From the NCBI RefSeq assembly GCF_011355085.1, contig NZ_VXCP01000040.1, positions 1 to 64,000 on the forward strand: a stretch of 64,000 nucleotides of DNA. The letters run 5' to 3'. Positions 24,599 to 32,682 of this stretch are shown here, piece after piece. Position 1 is the stretch's first letter, and each line of letters begins with the position of its first letter. The notes beneath the pieces were generated by a model. The model saw only the letters and a program-made list of their open reading frames with translations. It did not search any database and had not been told where the DNA came from. A program made the translations under genes and the position numbers. Source of the DNA: Pseudomonas akapageensis. GTDB lineage: Bacteria; Pseudomonadota; Gammaproteobacteria; Pseudomonadales; Pseudomonadaceae.

Positions 24599-24943
24599 TC
24601 AAGCAAACACAAAATACTTGCGCACAGTCTCGACCACTTCCCAGGTCCCGCGCATCCCCGGTTCAACGATAAAGATATCCCCAGCCCGCAGGTGCACCGG
24701 CTCCTGACCATCCGGGGTGATCACGCAGTAGCCTTCCTGAAAGTGGCAATACTCCCACTTCTCGTAATTGACCCGCCATTTGCCTGGCGTACAGATCCAG
24801 GTACCCATGATCTTGCTGCCATCTTCGCTGGTGTAGGCATTCAGGTTCACGGTGTGCGGATCACCGGCCAGCTTTTCCCATTTGCATGCATCGAGTACCG
24901 GCAATGGGTGGGTGTCGCGCAGGACAACTAGAGATTTCGACAT
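24599..24943 (-). CDS. Cupin-domain protein (DUF861-like)
   Basis: This small single-cupin protein has 114 residues. It contains KIMGTWICTPGKWRVNY, then EGYCVITPDGQEP and AGDIFIVEPGMRGTWEV, the (S)-ureidoglycine aminohydrolase-like/DUF861 cupin pattern. The start is the ATG giving MSKSLVVL; an ATG five codons upstream is possible. No operon partner: mmsB is convergent, and the next leftward gene upstream starts at 25476. Its function is not predictable beyond a small-molecule-binding beta barrel. Confidence 0.8.
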   Translation of the reverse strand: MSKSLVVLRDTHPLPVLDACKWEKLAGDPHTVNLNAYTSEDGSKIMGTWICTPGKWRVNYEKWEYCHFQEGYCVITPDGQEPVHLRAGDIFIVEPGMRGTWEVVETVRKYFVFA

Positions 24944-25044
24944 GAGCGTTCCAGGCAAAGTGAATGACAGAGCACACCCTAGCGGGCTGGCCCGGCCTTC
25001 AATTGTCTGAACTCGACCCCCAGTTGTCCCAATCGCGACACGAC

Positions 25045-25476
25045 TTAAGGCTTGATACCTGCAGCCCTGGCACGCAACGCCATCACGGTCGCGGACGGCA
25101 GCTTTTTGATTTCCTCTGTCCAGAACGCCAGAAACCCGCGATGGGCCCTGGATGCTTCGTCATGTTTAGGCAAGTCTTCGAGCAGAAAGCGATAGCGGTT
25201 CAAGTAGGCGGCGGATAAATCGTCCGCCAATGCCCTGGCCGGCTCGCCGGACACGTGCAAGCACCAATGCGCAATTTCGACGATTCGCTCTACCGGTGAC
25301 TTGGGCTCCAGCCCATGCATGCAACTGAGGATGTATTTGTTATAGCGCAGAGCGCCTTGTTGCGGTTCATCCGTGGGGTTCCCCGGACACATCCTTCTTT
25401 CCCAGGGAAGCAAATAGACTTGTTTCCCTTCCCTGTCTTGCAAAACGTAATCCGACGGATTGGCAAAACGCTGCAT
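25045..25476 (-). CDS. Conserved hypothetical protein
   Basis: I do not recognise this 143-residue soluble protein. It opens with MQRFANPSDYVLQDREGKQV and has YNKYILSCMHGL and a helical, charged C-terminal half. The ATG is well supported by AAGGAGAGAACT just upstream; a longer frame reads through that site. No signal peptide or membrane segment. It is monocistronic as far as can be seen, and divergent from the secreted protein at 25641. Confidence 0.7.
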   Translation of the reverse strand: MQRFANPSDYVLQDREGKQVYLLPWERRMCPGNPTDEPQQGALRYNKYILSCMHGLEPKSPVERIVEIAHWCLHVSGEPARALADDLSAAYLNRYRFLLEDLPKHDEASRAHRGFLAFWTEEIKKLPSATVMALRARAAGIKP

Positions 25477-25640
25477 AGTTCTCTCCTTGGAAAAAACTTC
25501 AGATCGGTAGCGGGTAAAAGCTACTGTAGCCAATCGCCTGCAAGGGTCAAAAAAATAGATGCTTAAGTTTTTCGGGCGCAGGTCGTTGCAAAGAGAGACG
25601 CAGCCGTTGCTTCCCGGCTGCACGCCCTGGGGATTTTGCA

Positions 25641-25976
25641 ATGATCAATACAATCCGTTGGTTGTGCGCTCTGGCATTGGGTTTATGTTTTTTTGACGCG
25701 GCCATCGCCGCCGAAACAGGAGTGATTCATTTCACAGGGAGGATTGTCGAGCCGCCTTGCCAGGTCCGCACCCATTCGCTGCAGGGTGTGGGGCCCCAGC
25801 AAGTCCTCCAGGTCGAAATGTCGGGCTGTCCGATACAGCCGGTTGCCAGCCTCCATGATGCACGAGCAACTCACGCGCCAGCCGCGATAAGCATGAGTGA
25901 GTCGCAAGTGCTGATTCCTGTACCAGGATCGGTTCAATCCAAAAAATTGCTGGTACTGACCTTGAGTTATCGCTGA
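25641..25976 (+). CDS. Small secreted fimbrial-like protein
   Basis: The 111-residue protein has a signal peptide (MINTIRWLCALALGLCFFDA, cleavage near AIAAE) and a mature start GVIHFTGRIVEPPCQV. That resembles the first beta strand and Cys of chaperone-usher pilins. A second Cys (EMSGCPIQP) could form the usual disulfide. The protein is shorter than a typical pilin (about 150-180 residues) and ends LLVLTLSYR, resembling a pilin final strand. No usher or chaperone is nearby, so it may be an orphan or a related periplasmic protein. Confidence 0.6.
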   Translation: MINTIRWLCALALGLCFFDAAIAAETGVIHFTGRIVEPPCQVRTHSLQGVGPQQVLQVEMSGCPIQPVASLHDARATHAPAAISMSESQVLIPVPGSVQSKKLLVLTLSYR

Positions 25977-25978
25977 AT

Positions 25979-26293
25979 TCAACGGTTGGCGGACGACGGG
26001 CTGAGCATCTCGATCAACTGGATATCGAAATCGCGCTCCAGGTAGTCCATGCGCTGTTCATGGAAGCGCTGCATATGTGGCAAGGCCGAGTGCACGTCCA
26101 GATGGGCCTTGGACTGCCAGATCTCATAGAAGACGAACAGGGTCGGGTCCTGCCGGTCTCGCAGCATGTGATATTCGATGCAGCCGGGTTCGGCCCGGCT
26201 GGGTTCTACATAGCTGCGAAACAGCGCTTCGAATGCCTCGGCTTTTTCCGGACGGGTCTTGGCCTGCAAAATGAAACCGTATTGCTCGCTCAT
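25979..26293 (-). CDS. Antibiotic biosynthesis monooxygenase (ABM/YgiN-like) domain protein
   Basis: The 104-residue single-domain protein opens with YGFILQAKTRPEKAEAFEAL, followed by EPGCIEYHMLRDRQDPTLFV, and has the ferredoxin-like ABM pattern with W in FYEIWQSKAHLDVH. Relatives such as YgiN act on quinols. The next gene, divergent at 26490, encodes an MdaB-like quinone reductase. In E. coli YgiN and MdaB form a proposed quinone cycle, so the divergent pairing supports a shared role. Convergent with the secreted protein, 2 bp between stops. Confidence 0.8.
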   Translation of the reverse strand: MSEQYGFILQAKTRPEKAEAFEALFRSYVEPSRAEPGCIEYHMLRDRQDPTLFVFYEIWQSKAHLDVHSALPHMQRFHEQRMDYLERDFDIQLIEMLSPSSANR

Positions 26294-26489
26294 GGGAATC
26301 TCCAGTTCGTTGGAGGTTCAAATTTTATGGCAAGAATAAGTGGTTGATTCGTGCGTTTTGGTCAAATGTATTTTGCCCCGGAGCCGGTTTTTCCCAACCT
26401 GCCTGCCACCTAAGATGCCGCCATCCAAATTCAATCAGTCCCAAGGCTCGGCCAGACCGACCCGGACTGAACAGCAGATGAGGCATCCC

Positions 26490-27080
26490 ATGAAAAAAGT
26501 ACTGTTGCTCAACGGTGGTAAACAATTCGCCCACTCCGACGGTCGCTATAACGCGACCTTGCACGAAGCCGGACTGGCGTTCCTGGACCGTGCCGGCTTC
26601 GACGTCAAGGAAACCTTTATCGATGGTGGTTACGACATCGCCGAAGAAGTGCAGAAGTTTCTCTGGGCCGATGTGATCATCTATCAGATGCCCGGCTGGT
26701 GGATGGGCGCGCCCTGGACCGTGAAGAAGTACATCGATGAAGTCTTTACCCAAGGCCACGGCAGCCTTTATGCCAACGATGGCCGGACCCGTTCCGACGC
26801 CTCGCAGAAATACGGCAGTGGCGGCCTGATTCACGGCAAGCAGTACATGATCTCGGCCACCTGGAACGCGCCGCAGCAAGCGTTCGACGACCCGACCGAC
26901 TTCTTCGAGGGCAAGGGTGTGGACGCAGTGTACTTCCCGTTCCACAAGGCCAATCAGTTCCTCGGCATGACCGGCTTGCCGACCTTCCTCAGCGTCAACG
27001 TGATGAAAGAGCCGGCGATCGAAGCCGACGTGGCCCGCTATGAGCAGCACCTGGCCAAGGTCTTCGACGTTGCGGTTTGA
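26490..27080 (+). CDS. mdaB: NAD(P)H quinone reductase, MdaB family
   Basis: The 196-residue flavodoxin-fold enzyme has KKVLLLNGGKQFAHSDGRYN at the N terminus and the MdaB signature WADVIIYQMPGWWMGAPWTV near residue 66. E. coli MdaB has 193 residues. It reduces quinones by two electrons with NADPH and FAD. I chose the ATG giving MKKVLLLNGG, with GATGAGG upstream; an ATG four codons earlier is possible. Divergent from the ABM protein and followed by a LysR regulator 67 bp downstream. Confidence 0.9.
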   Translation: MKKVLLLNGGKQFAHSDGRYNATLHEAGLAFLDRAGFDVKETFIDGGYDIAEEVQKFLWADVIIYQMPGWWMGAPWTVKKYIDEVFTQGHGSLYANDGRTRSDASQKYGSGGLIHGKQYMISATWNAPQQAFDDPTDFFEGKGVDAVYFPFHKANQFLGMTGLPTFLSVNVMKEPAIEADVARYEQHLAKVFDVAV

Positions 27081-27147
27081 GCCCGGGTGTTTCAAATCCC
27101 TCCCGGACAGCTACTATCAAACGCTGTCCTGACCAGAAGGGGGTGTA

Positions 27148-28044
27148 GTGAAAGCCAGATCCGATGAGTTGCAGGTGTTCGTCTCGGTGATCGAGTGCGG
27201 CTCGATTTCCGCGGCGGCCGAGCAGATTGGCCAGACCCCGTCGGCCATCAGCCGTACGCTTTCGCGACTCGAAAGCAAACTCGACACCACCCTGATCAAC
27301 CGCACCACGCGCCGCATGGACCTGACCGAGGAGGGGCGTTTCTTCTTCGAGCGGGCCAAGCAGATCCTGGCGCAGATGGATGAGCTGGAGGAGCACCTGT
27401 CGTTGCGGCACCAGACGCCCTCCGGACGCCTGCGCATCAATGCGGCCTCGCCGTTCATGTTGCATGCCATCGTGCCGTGGATCGGTGAGTTTCGGCAGCT
27501 GTATCCGGAAATCCAGCTGGAGCTCAACACCAATGATTTGATCATCGACCTGCTCGAGCAGAGTACCGATATCGCGATCCGCATCGGCGACCTCGCCGAC
27601 TCCACCCTGCACGCGCGTTCGCTGGGCTGCAGCCCGTTGAACATCCTGGCCAGCCCCGAATACCTGGCCCGGCACGGCACGCCAACCGACGTCGATTCGC
27701 TGGCCGGGCATGTGCTGCTGGGCTTTACCCAGACCGAAACCCTCAACCACTGGCCCTTGCGTCATAGCGAAGGCGATCGCTTGCTGATCCAGCCGGGGCT
27801 GTCGGCGTCCAGCGGCGAAACCTTGCGCGAACTGGCATTGGCCGGCGAGGGGATTGTCTGCCTGTCGCACTTCATGACCCATGAAGACATTCGCAGCGGA
27901 CGTCTGCAGGTGATCCTGACAGAGGCCAACAATGGTTATCGGCAGCCGATCCATGCGGTGTATTACCGCAATTCGCAGCTGGCGTTGCGGATTCAGTGTT
28001 TTCTGGATTTTATTCAGAAGAAGTTGGCGATTTATTCAGTTTGA
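27148..28044 (+). CDS. LysR-family transcriptional regulator
   Basis: This 298-residue LysR regulator has a helix-turn-helix at residues about 5-60 (VSVIECGSISAAAEQIGQTP, SAISRTLSRLE) and the usual ligand-binding domain. The start codon is GTG, preceded by AGAAGGGGG. It follows mdaB on the same strand and may regulate mdaB and the divergent ABM gene. Its target is not shown by sequence. Confidence 0.88.
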   Translation: MKARSDELQVFVSVIECGSISAAAEQIGQTPSAISRTLSRLESKLDTTLINRTTRRMDLTEEGRFFFERAKQILAQMDELEEHLSLRHQTPSGRLRINAASPFMLHAIVPWIGEFRQLYPEIQLELNTNDLIIDLLEQSTDIAIRIGDLADSTLHARSLGCSPLNILASPEYLARHGTPTDVDSLAGHVLLGFTQTETLNHWPLRHSEGDRLLIQPGLSASSGETLRELALAGEGIVCLSHFMTHEDIRSGRLQVILTEANNGYRQPIHAVYYRNSQLALRIQCFLDFIQKKLAIYSV

Positions 28045-28068
28045 TAATTTGGTGAATGTCATGGCCTC

Positions 28069-28133
28069 ATCGCTGGCAAGCCAGCTCCCACAGAGGTCAA
28101 GGTGAATCCTGTGGGAGCTGGCTTGCCAGCGAT
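28069..28133. repeat. Pseudomonas REP inverted pair (GTGGGAGCTGGCTTGCC family)
   Basis: Arms ATCGCTGGCAAGCCAGCTCC and GGAGCTGGCTTGCCAGCGAT face each other across about 17 bases. Same family at 40835-40921, 45547-45616, 52527-52617 and 60257-60328. It lies between convergent genes, where it may act as a transcript-end structure. Confidence 0.85.
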
Positions 28134-28189
28134 AGGGCCGCAAGGCCTTCAAGGCTTCCGTTTGAGCCCCGAATACTTCACTGCCGTCA

Positions 28190-28495
28190 CTACGAGGTAT
28201 GTTCTTCGCATTGAACGCCATCAACCACCGCATCGACCAGCGCCTTGGCGGTTTCGATCGCATGCAGCGTCAACCAGAGCAGGCCGCTCTCGGCAGTAGC
28301 TGCTTTTTCACAGGCTTGAACAGTACTCGCACAGGCGCCCTTGAGTAGCAGCGAAGCATGTACCAGGGCATCTTCGGCAGGAATGCCCGCGCGGACGGCG
28401 AACAGCGGCTCATGCCCCGCGTCGCAGATGCCGAAGGGGGTGGTGACGGTTTTCTGAAGGGTGGTGAGCGGTGGATCGGGGACGATTTTGATCAT
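28190..28495 (-). CDS. DUF6124 (formerly DUF3077) family protein
   Basis: The 101-residue protein MIKIVPDPPLTTLQ... has the pattern common in pseudomonads: a PDPP opening, FAVRAGIPAEDALVHASLLL and a helical C-terminal half. Its function is unknown. The ATG has AGGAGCTTCACC upstream; a longer frame is open before it. It probably forms a small helical cytosolic protein. Confidence 0.8.
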   Translation of the reverse strand: MIKIVPDPPLTTLQKTVTTPFGICDAGHEPLFAVRAGIPAEDALVHASLLLKGACASTVQACEKAATAESGLLWLTLHAIETAKALVDAVVDGVQCEEHTS

Positions 28496-28788
28496 GGTGA
28501 AGCTCCTTGATTGGTGGAGCTGCAACCGCTCGCGGTCAAACGAGTTAGGGTGGCAGCTGTACGCGGGTTGACCGACCGGGAATCAAGGAACCCGGCATAC
28601 CCGAAGGTATCCCACGCACAGCCGCCATGACACGATATTTCAGACATGAAAAAGCGCCTGAAATAGGTCTGGGGCGCTTATGCGCCTTGATTCAGTCGGA
28701 CGGTCAAATCCGGTCGCTGAATTGGCAGCGACCGGCGTACCTTAGCGCCGAGAATTGGGGTTTGCAAGCCTGCCGCTGTAAGCCCTTA

Positions 28789-28901
28789 CTCGTTCCCACG
28801 CTCCGCGTGGGAATGCATCCGGCGACGCTCTGCGTTGCACTCGGGCACACCGACGCTGGAGCGTCTTGCACTGCATTCCCACGCTGAGCGTGGGAACGAG
28901 G
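28789..28901. repeat. Inverted-repeat element of the CGTTCCCACGC family
   Basis: Begins CTCGTTCCCACGCTCCGCGT and ends GCTGAGCGTGGGAACGAG, with inner arms. Same family as 260-360. Confidence 0.75.
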
Positions 28902-28912
28902 TCTTGGGGTTG

Positions 28913-28932
28913 CATCCTCCTTTCAGACTAGG
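28913..28932 (-). promoter_or_regulatory. Weak candidate steroid-regulon operator before 29029 operon
   Basis: CATCCTCC-TTTC-AGACTAGG matches the steroid operator with a few mismatches, but in the reverse orientation relative to the rightward gene. Its centre is about 106 bp before the 29029 start. It is the only candidate seen for this seven-gene operon. Confidence 0.3.
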
Positions 28933-29028
28933 CGACCCCAACGATTCCCCCTCCGCCCCCTGACGCCACACTCGTTGCTGAAATGGGTGTTGCGCCCTGC
29001 GCACCCGCCATATAGCAAAGGCGCCGCG

Positions 29029-30201
29029 ATGGAATTTGCATTCAGCGACGAGCAGGAAATGATTCGCGCATCGGCAGAAGGTTTTCTCGCCAATGTGTCC
29101 GACTGTGCCGCGGTTCGGGCGGCAATGGTCACCGAGCAAGGTTATGACAGCGAACTCTGGCAGCGCCTGTGCAGCGAGATGTACTGGCCCGCCATCCATA
29201 TCCCCGAAGCGTTCGGTGGGCTTGGTCTGGGCTTTGTGGAGCTGACGATCCTGCTGGAGCAGATGGGCCGGCGGCTGCTCTGTTCGCCGTTCTTCGCCAC
29301 GGCCTGCATGGCCACGCCAGCCTTGCTGCTGGCTGGCAACGAGGCGCAGAAAAACGCCTGGCTGCCAGGCATCGCCGACGGCAGCGTCACCGCGACACTG
29401 GCCTTCACCGGTGGCAACGGCTGGAGTGCCGAAGACGTCCATGCCACAGCGATCGCCGAAGGTGAAGGCTACGTGCTCAATGGTACGTTCAGCCATGTGA
29501 TCGACGGACACAGTGCTGATCTGTTGATCATCGCTGCGCGTACGCCAGGCTCCACGGGCGAGGCGGGCATCAGCCTGTTCGCCGTGGATGCCACCCACGC
29601 GGCGATCGAACGTCAGTGGTTGCCGACCATGGACCAGACGCGGCGCCTGGCGCGTATACAACTCGATGGGTTGTACCTGGGTGCTGACGCCCTGCTGGGC
29701 GAGTTCGGCGCGGGCTGGCCGGACCTGGAGCGTGTTCTGCAGCTGGCCTGCATCGGTCTTGCGGCCGAGCAGACCGGTGGTGCCCAGCAAGTGCTCGACC
29801 TGAGCGTGGCCTACATGCAGGAGCGCCAGCAGTTCGGTCGGCCGATCGCCAGCTTCCAGGCGCTCAAGCACCGTGCCGCCGACATGATGCTGCAGGTCGA
29901 GTGTGCCCGCTCGGCCAGTTACTACGCCGCTTGCGTCGCCCAGGAAGTACTCGACCCACAAGGCGACGGCCAGGTCGCCGCCGAGTTGCCGCTGGCCTCG
30001 GCACTGGCCAAGGCCCAGTGCTCGGAAACCTATTTTCACTGTGCAGCCGAGTCGATCCAGCTCCATGGCGGCGTCGGCTTTACCTGGGAATACGACCCGC
30101 ATCTCTATTTCAAACGCGCCCGCGCCAGCGAAAGCTTTCTCGGCGCACCGGCCTGGCACCGTGAGCGGATCGCCAGTGTGATTCTCGGGGAGCAGCCATG
30201 A
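29029..30201 (+). CDS. Acyl-CoA dehydrogenase, partner subunit (IpdE/FadE-type)
   Basis: This 390-residue FAD-dependent acyl-CoA dehydrogenase opens MEFAFSDEQEMIRASAEGFL and ends with QLHGGVGFTWEYDPHLYFKR, where the Glu of WEY is the likely catalytic base of this subtype. The start is the ATG giving MEFAFSDE; the open frame before it lacks a better site. The gene overlaps the next dehydrogenase gene by ATGA. Such back-to-back pairs in steroid clusters form heteromeric dehydrogenases (IpdE1-IpdE2 type) acting on C/D-ring CoA thioesters. Which ring step it serves cannot be fixed from sequence. Confidence 0.85.
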   Translation: MEFAFSDEQEMIRASAEGFLANVSDCAAVRAAMVTEQGYDSELWQRLCSEMYWPAIHIPEAFGGLGLGFVELTILLEQMGRRLLCSPFFATACMATPALLLAGNEAQKNAWLPGIADGSVTATLAFTGGNGWSAEDVHATAIAEGEGYVLNGTFSHVIDGHSADLLIIAARTPGSTGEAGISLFAVDATHAAIERQWLPTMDQTRRLARIQLDGLYLGADALLGEFGAGWPDLERVLQLACIGLAAEQTGGAQQVLDLSVAYMQERQQFGRPIASFQALKHRAADMMLQVECARSASYYAACVAQEVLDPQGDGQVAAELPLASALAKAQCSETYFHCAAESIQLHGGVGFTWEYDPHLYFKRARASESFLGAPAWHRERIASVILGEQP

Positions 30202-31391
30202 AGATCAGTTTCAGCGAGCAGGATGAGCGCTTCCGCCAGGAGGTGGCCGACTGGCTGGCCGCCAATCTCTGCGGCGAGTTCGAGCAACTGCGCTTTCGTG
30301 GCGGCCCGGGCGACGAGCATATGTTCCCCGAAGAGCGTAAAGCCTGGGAGCGCAAGCTGGCCAGCGGCGGCTGGACCTGTGTTGGCTGGGCGCCTGAGCA
30401 TGGCGGACGCGGTCTGTCGATCAGCCAGCAGGTGATCTTCAACGAAGAGTACGCGCGTGCCGGTGGCCCCGGGCGCATGGGTCATATCGGCGAAGGGCTG
30501 GCCGGGCCGACCATCGCCGCCTTCGGCAGCGAAGATCAGAAGCGGCGCTTTCTGCCGGGCATCGTCAGCGGCACGGCGTTCTGGTGCCAGGGTTACTCCG
30601 AACCGGGCGCAGGTTCGGACCTGGCCAACGTCAAGACTCGTGCGGCGCTGGATGAGACCGGCAGCAACTGGATCATCAACGGGCAGAAGGTCTGGACCTC
30701 GCTGGCCCATGAGTCGGACTGGTGCTTCGTCATCGCCCGCACCGAGCCCGGCAGTGTCGGTCACCGTGGCCTGTCGTTCCTGCTGGTGCCCATGGATCAG
30801 GCCGGCATCACCGTGCGACCCATCGAGCAGATGACCGGCACCTCGGAATTCAACGAAGTGTTCTTCGACAACGCCCGCACCGACGCTGCGAACATCGTCG
30901 GCTCGCCGGGCGAGGGCTGGAAGATTGCCATGGCCTTGCTCGGATTCGAGCGCGGGGTCTCGACCCTTGGCCAGCAGATGCAGTTTCAGAACGAACTGAG
31001 CGAGATCATCGCCATCGCCAAGGCCAACGGTGCCGCCCGCGATCCGATCCTGCGCCAGCGCCTGGCCGAGGCCTGGAGCGGATTGCGGATCATGCGCTAC
31101 AACTCGCTGCGCATGCTTTCCGGCGCACAGGACGGCGCCCTGCGCAAAGAGGCGACCATCTACAAGTTGTTCTGGTCCACCTGGCACGCCAACCTCGGCA
31201 AGCTCGCCATGGACGTGCTTGGCGCCGGAGCGGAACTGCTCGAGGCCGCGCCCTATCAGCTGACCCGCCTGCAATCGCTGTATCTGTTCAGCCGTGCCGA
31301 CACCCTGTACGGCGGCAGCAACGAGATCCAGCGCAACATCATCGCCGAGCGCGCCCTGGGTATGCCCAAAGAGCCGCGTCTGCGCCCCTGA
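30198..31391 (+). CDS. Acyl-CoA dehydrogenase, FadE30-like
   Basis: The 397-residue dehydrogenase resembles, from memory, FadE30 of mycobacterial cholesterol catabolism: GEFEQLRFRGGPGDEH near residue 25, WCQGYSEPGAGSDLANVKT near 130 and the C-terminal YGGSNEIQRNIIAERALG. The usual Glu of YEG is Gly here, so the base may be the Glu in GFERGVSTLGQQ near 250. FadE30 introduces a double bond into the propionyl side of HIP-type CoA thioesters. The next gene is ipdF-like, a pairing I recall from mycobacteria. Confidence 0.85.
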   Translation: MKISFSEQDERFRQEVADWLAANLCGEFEQLRFRGGPGDEHMFPEERKAWERKLASGGWTCVGWAPEHGGRGLSISQQVIFNEEYARAGGPGRMGHIGEGLAGPTIAAFGSEDQKRRFLPGIVSGTAFWCQGYSEPGAGSDLANVKTRAALDETGSNWIINGQKVWTSLAHESDWCFVIARTEPGSVGHRGLSFLLVPMDQAGITVRPIEQMTGTSEFNEVFFDNARTDAANIVGSPGEGWKIAMALLGFERGVSTLGQQMQFQNELSEIIAIAKANGAARDPILRQRLAEAWSGLRIMRYNSLRMLSGAQDGALRKEATIYKLFWSTWHANLGKLAMDVLGAGAELLEAAPYQLTRLQSLYLFSRADTLYGGSNEIQRNIIAERALGMPKEPRLRP

Positions 31392-31407
31392 CCTGAGGAG
31401 TTTGCCC

Positions 31408-32190
31408 ATGTCCGTTCCCAACTATGTGCCGGGCCGTGGCCTGTTGCGTGACAAGTCGGTGTTGATCACCGCCGCCGCCGGTGCCGGTATCGGTTTTTCC
31501 GCCGCCTTGCGCGCCGCCGAAGAAGGCTGTCGGGCGCTGATGATCAGCGATATTCACGAGGGCCGCTTACAAGAGGCCGTGCTGAAAGTTCGTGAAGCAA
31601 CGGGGTTGCAGCAGGTCTTTGGCCAGGTTTGCAACGTTACCGATGAAGCCCAGGTGCAGCATCTGATTGCCTGTGCCGAACGCGATCTGGGCGGGGTCGA
31701 TGTGCTGATCAACAACGCAGGTCTGGGCGGATCGCGCCTGCTGGTGGAAATGGGCGACGAAGAGTGGAACCGCGTCCTCGACGTGACCCTCACCGGCACC
31801 ATGCGCATGACCCGCGCCATGCTGCCCAAAATGATGGAGCGTCGTGCCGGCGTCATCGTCAACAACGCCTCGGTGCTGGGCTGGCGCGCCCAGAAAGAAC
31901 AATCGCATTACGCCGCAGCCAAGGCCGGGGTCATGGCCTTGACCCGCTGCGCCGCGGTTGAGGCCGCCGAATACGGCATCCGCATCAATGCGGTCAGCCC
32001 GAGCATTGCCCTGCACGATTTTCTGCGCCGCTCCGCGCCCCAGGAAGTGCTCGACAAGCTCGCGGCGAACGAAGCCTTCGGCCGTGCCGCCGAGGTGTGG
32101 GAAGTGGCCAACGTGATGATGTTCCTGGCCAGCGATTACAGCTCCTACATGACCGGCGAAGTGTTGTCGGTTTCCAGCCAGAGGGCTTGA
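31408..32190 (+). CDS. ipdF: SDR oxidoreductase, IpdF-like (C/D-ring CoA-thioester reductase)
   Basis: The 260-residue SDR starts at an ATG after CTGAGGAG. It has the unusual glycine motif TAAAGAGIGFSAAL, NNAGLGG, and the catalytic block NNASVLGWRAQ...SHYAAAKAGVMALTRC (Ser, Tyr, Lys). The GWRAQ...QSHYAAAKAG run and the ending SDYSSYMTGEVLSVS closely match my recollection of IpdF from steroid-degrading actinobacteria. IpdF reduces the keto group of the 5-oxo/5-hydroxy HIP-CoA intermediate. It lies between the FadE30-like and MaoC genes. Confidence 0.85.
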   Translation: MSVPNYVPGRGLLRDKSVLITAAAGAGIGFSAALRAAEEGCRALMISDIHEGRLQEAVLKVREATGLQQVFGQVCNVTDEAQVQHLIACAERDLGGVDVLINNAGLGGSRLLVEMGDEEWNRVLDVTLTGTMRMTRAMLPKMMERRAGVIVNNASVLGWRAQKEQSHYAAAKAGVMALTRCAAVEAAEYGIRINAVSPSIALHDFLRRSAPQEVLDKLAANEAFGRAAEVWEVANVMMFLASDYSSYMTGEVLSVSSQRA

Positions 32191-32192
32191 GC

Positions 32193-32651
32193 ATGGCACG
32201 TATTTTCGACACGCCGTTTGCCCTGGCCGGGGCCGTGGGCCAGGACCTTGGCGTCAGCGATTGGCTGAGTATCGAGCAGGAGCGCATCGATCTGTTCGCC
32301 GAAGCCAGTGGCGATCACCAGTGGATTCACGTGGACCCGGTCAAGGCCGCCAGCGGCCCCTTCGGCGCCTGCATCGCCCATGGCTACCTGAGCCTGGCCC
32401 TGGTGAATCTGTTTCTGCCGCAGATCGTCGAGGTGCGTGGCATTGCCATGGGCGTCAATTACGGTTGCGAGCGGGTGCGCTTTCCCAATGTCGTGACGGT
32501 CGGTTCGCGCGTTCGCGGCAGCGCTCAGTTGGTTGCAGTCGAGGAGGTCAAGGGCGGGGTCCAGGCGACCACCCGCGTCACCATCGAGATTGAAGGCCAG
32601 GAGCGTCCCGGCTGCGTGGTCGACACCATCAGCCGCTACTACCCCGCCTGA
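32193..32651 (+). CDS. MaoC-like hot-dog dehydratase
   Basis: The 152-residue single hot-dog protein has the (R)-hydratase motif ASGDHQWIHVDPVKAASGPF followed by IAHGYLSLALV, with the conserved Asp and His of MaoC enoyl-CoA hydratases. The start ATG begins 3 bp after the stop of the ipdF-like gene. It probably hydrates or dehydrates a ring-derived acyl-CoA between the dehydrogenases and the thiolase. The exact intermediate is unknown. Confidence 0.85.
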   Translation: MARIFDTPFALAGAVGQDLGVSDWLSIEQERIDLFAEASGDHQWIHVDPVKAASGPFGACIAHGYLSLALVNLFLPQIVEVRGIAMGVNYGCERVRFPNVVTVGSRVRGSAQLVAVEEVKGGVQATTRVTIEIEGQERPGCVVDTISRYYPA

Positions 32652-32682
32652 TCCATCCGCCTAGCCATTCGAGGAATCCAGC

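Larger units (their letters stand above)
28496..29028. other. Gene-free stretch with stem-loops and a repeat
   Basis: No supported gene in these 533 bases. It holds complementary segments AAGCGCC (28653-28659) and GGCGCTT, a perfect 10-bp hairpin CCGGTCGCTG-AATTGG-CAGCGACCGG at 28710-28735, the repeat at 28789-28901 and a weak operator-like site at 28913. The hairpins have no T-runs. An unannotated structured RNA is possible but unproven. Confidence 0.4.

Noticed and set aside
28633..28887. Rightward frame of about 86 codons between the DUF6124 gene and the steroid operon
   Set aside because: It runs through the hairpins and repeat element, has no ribosome site and ends in repeat DNA.
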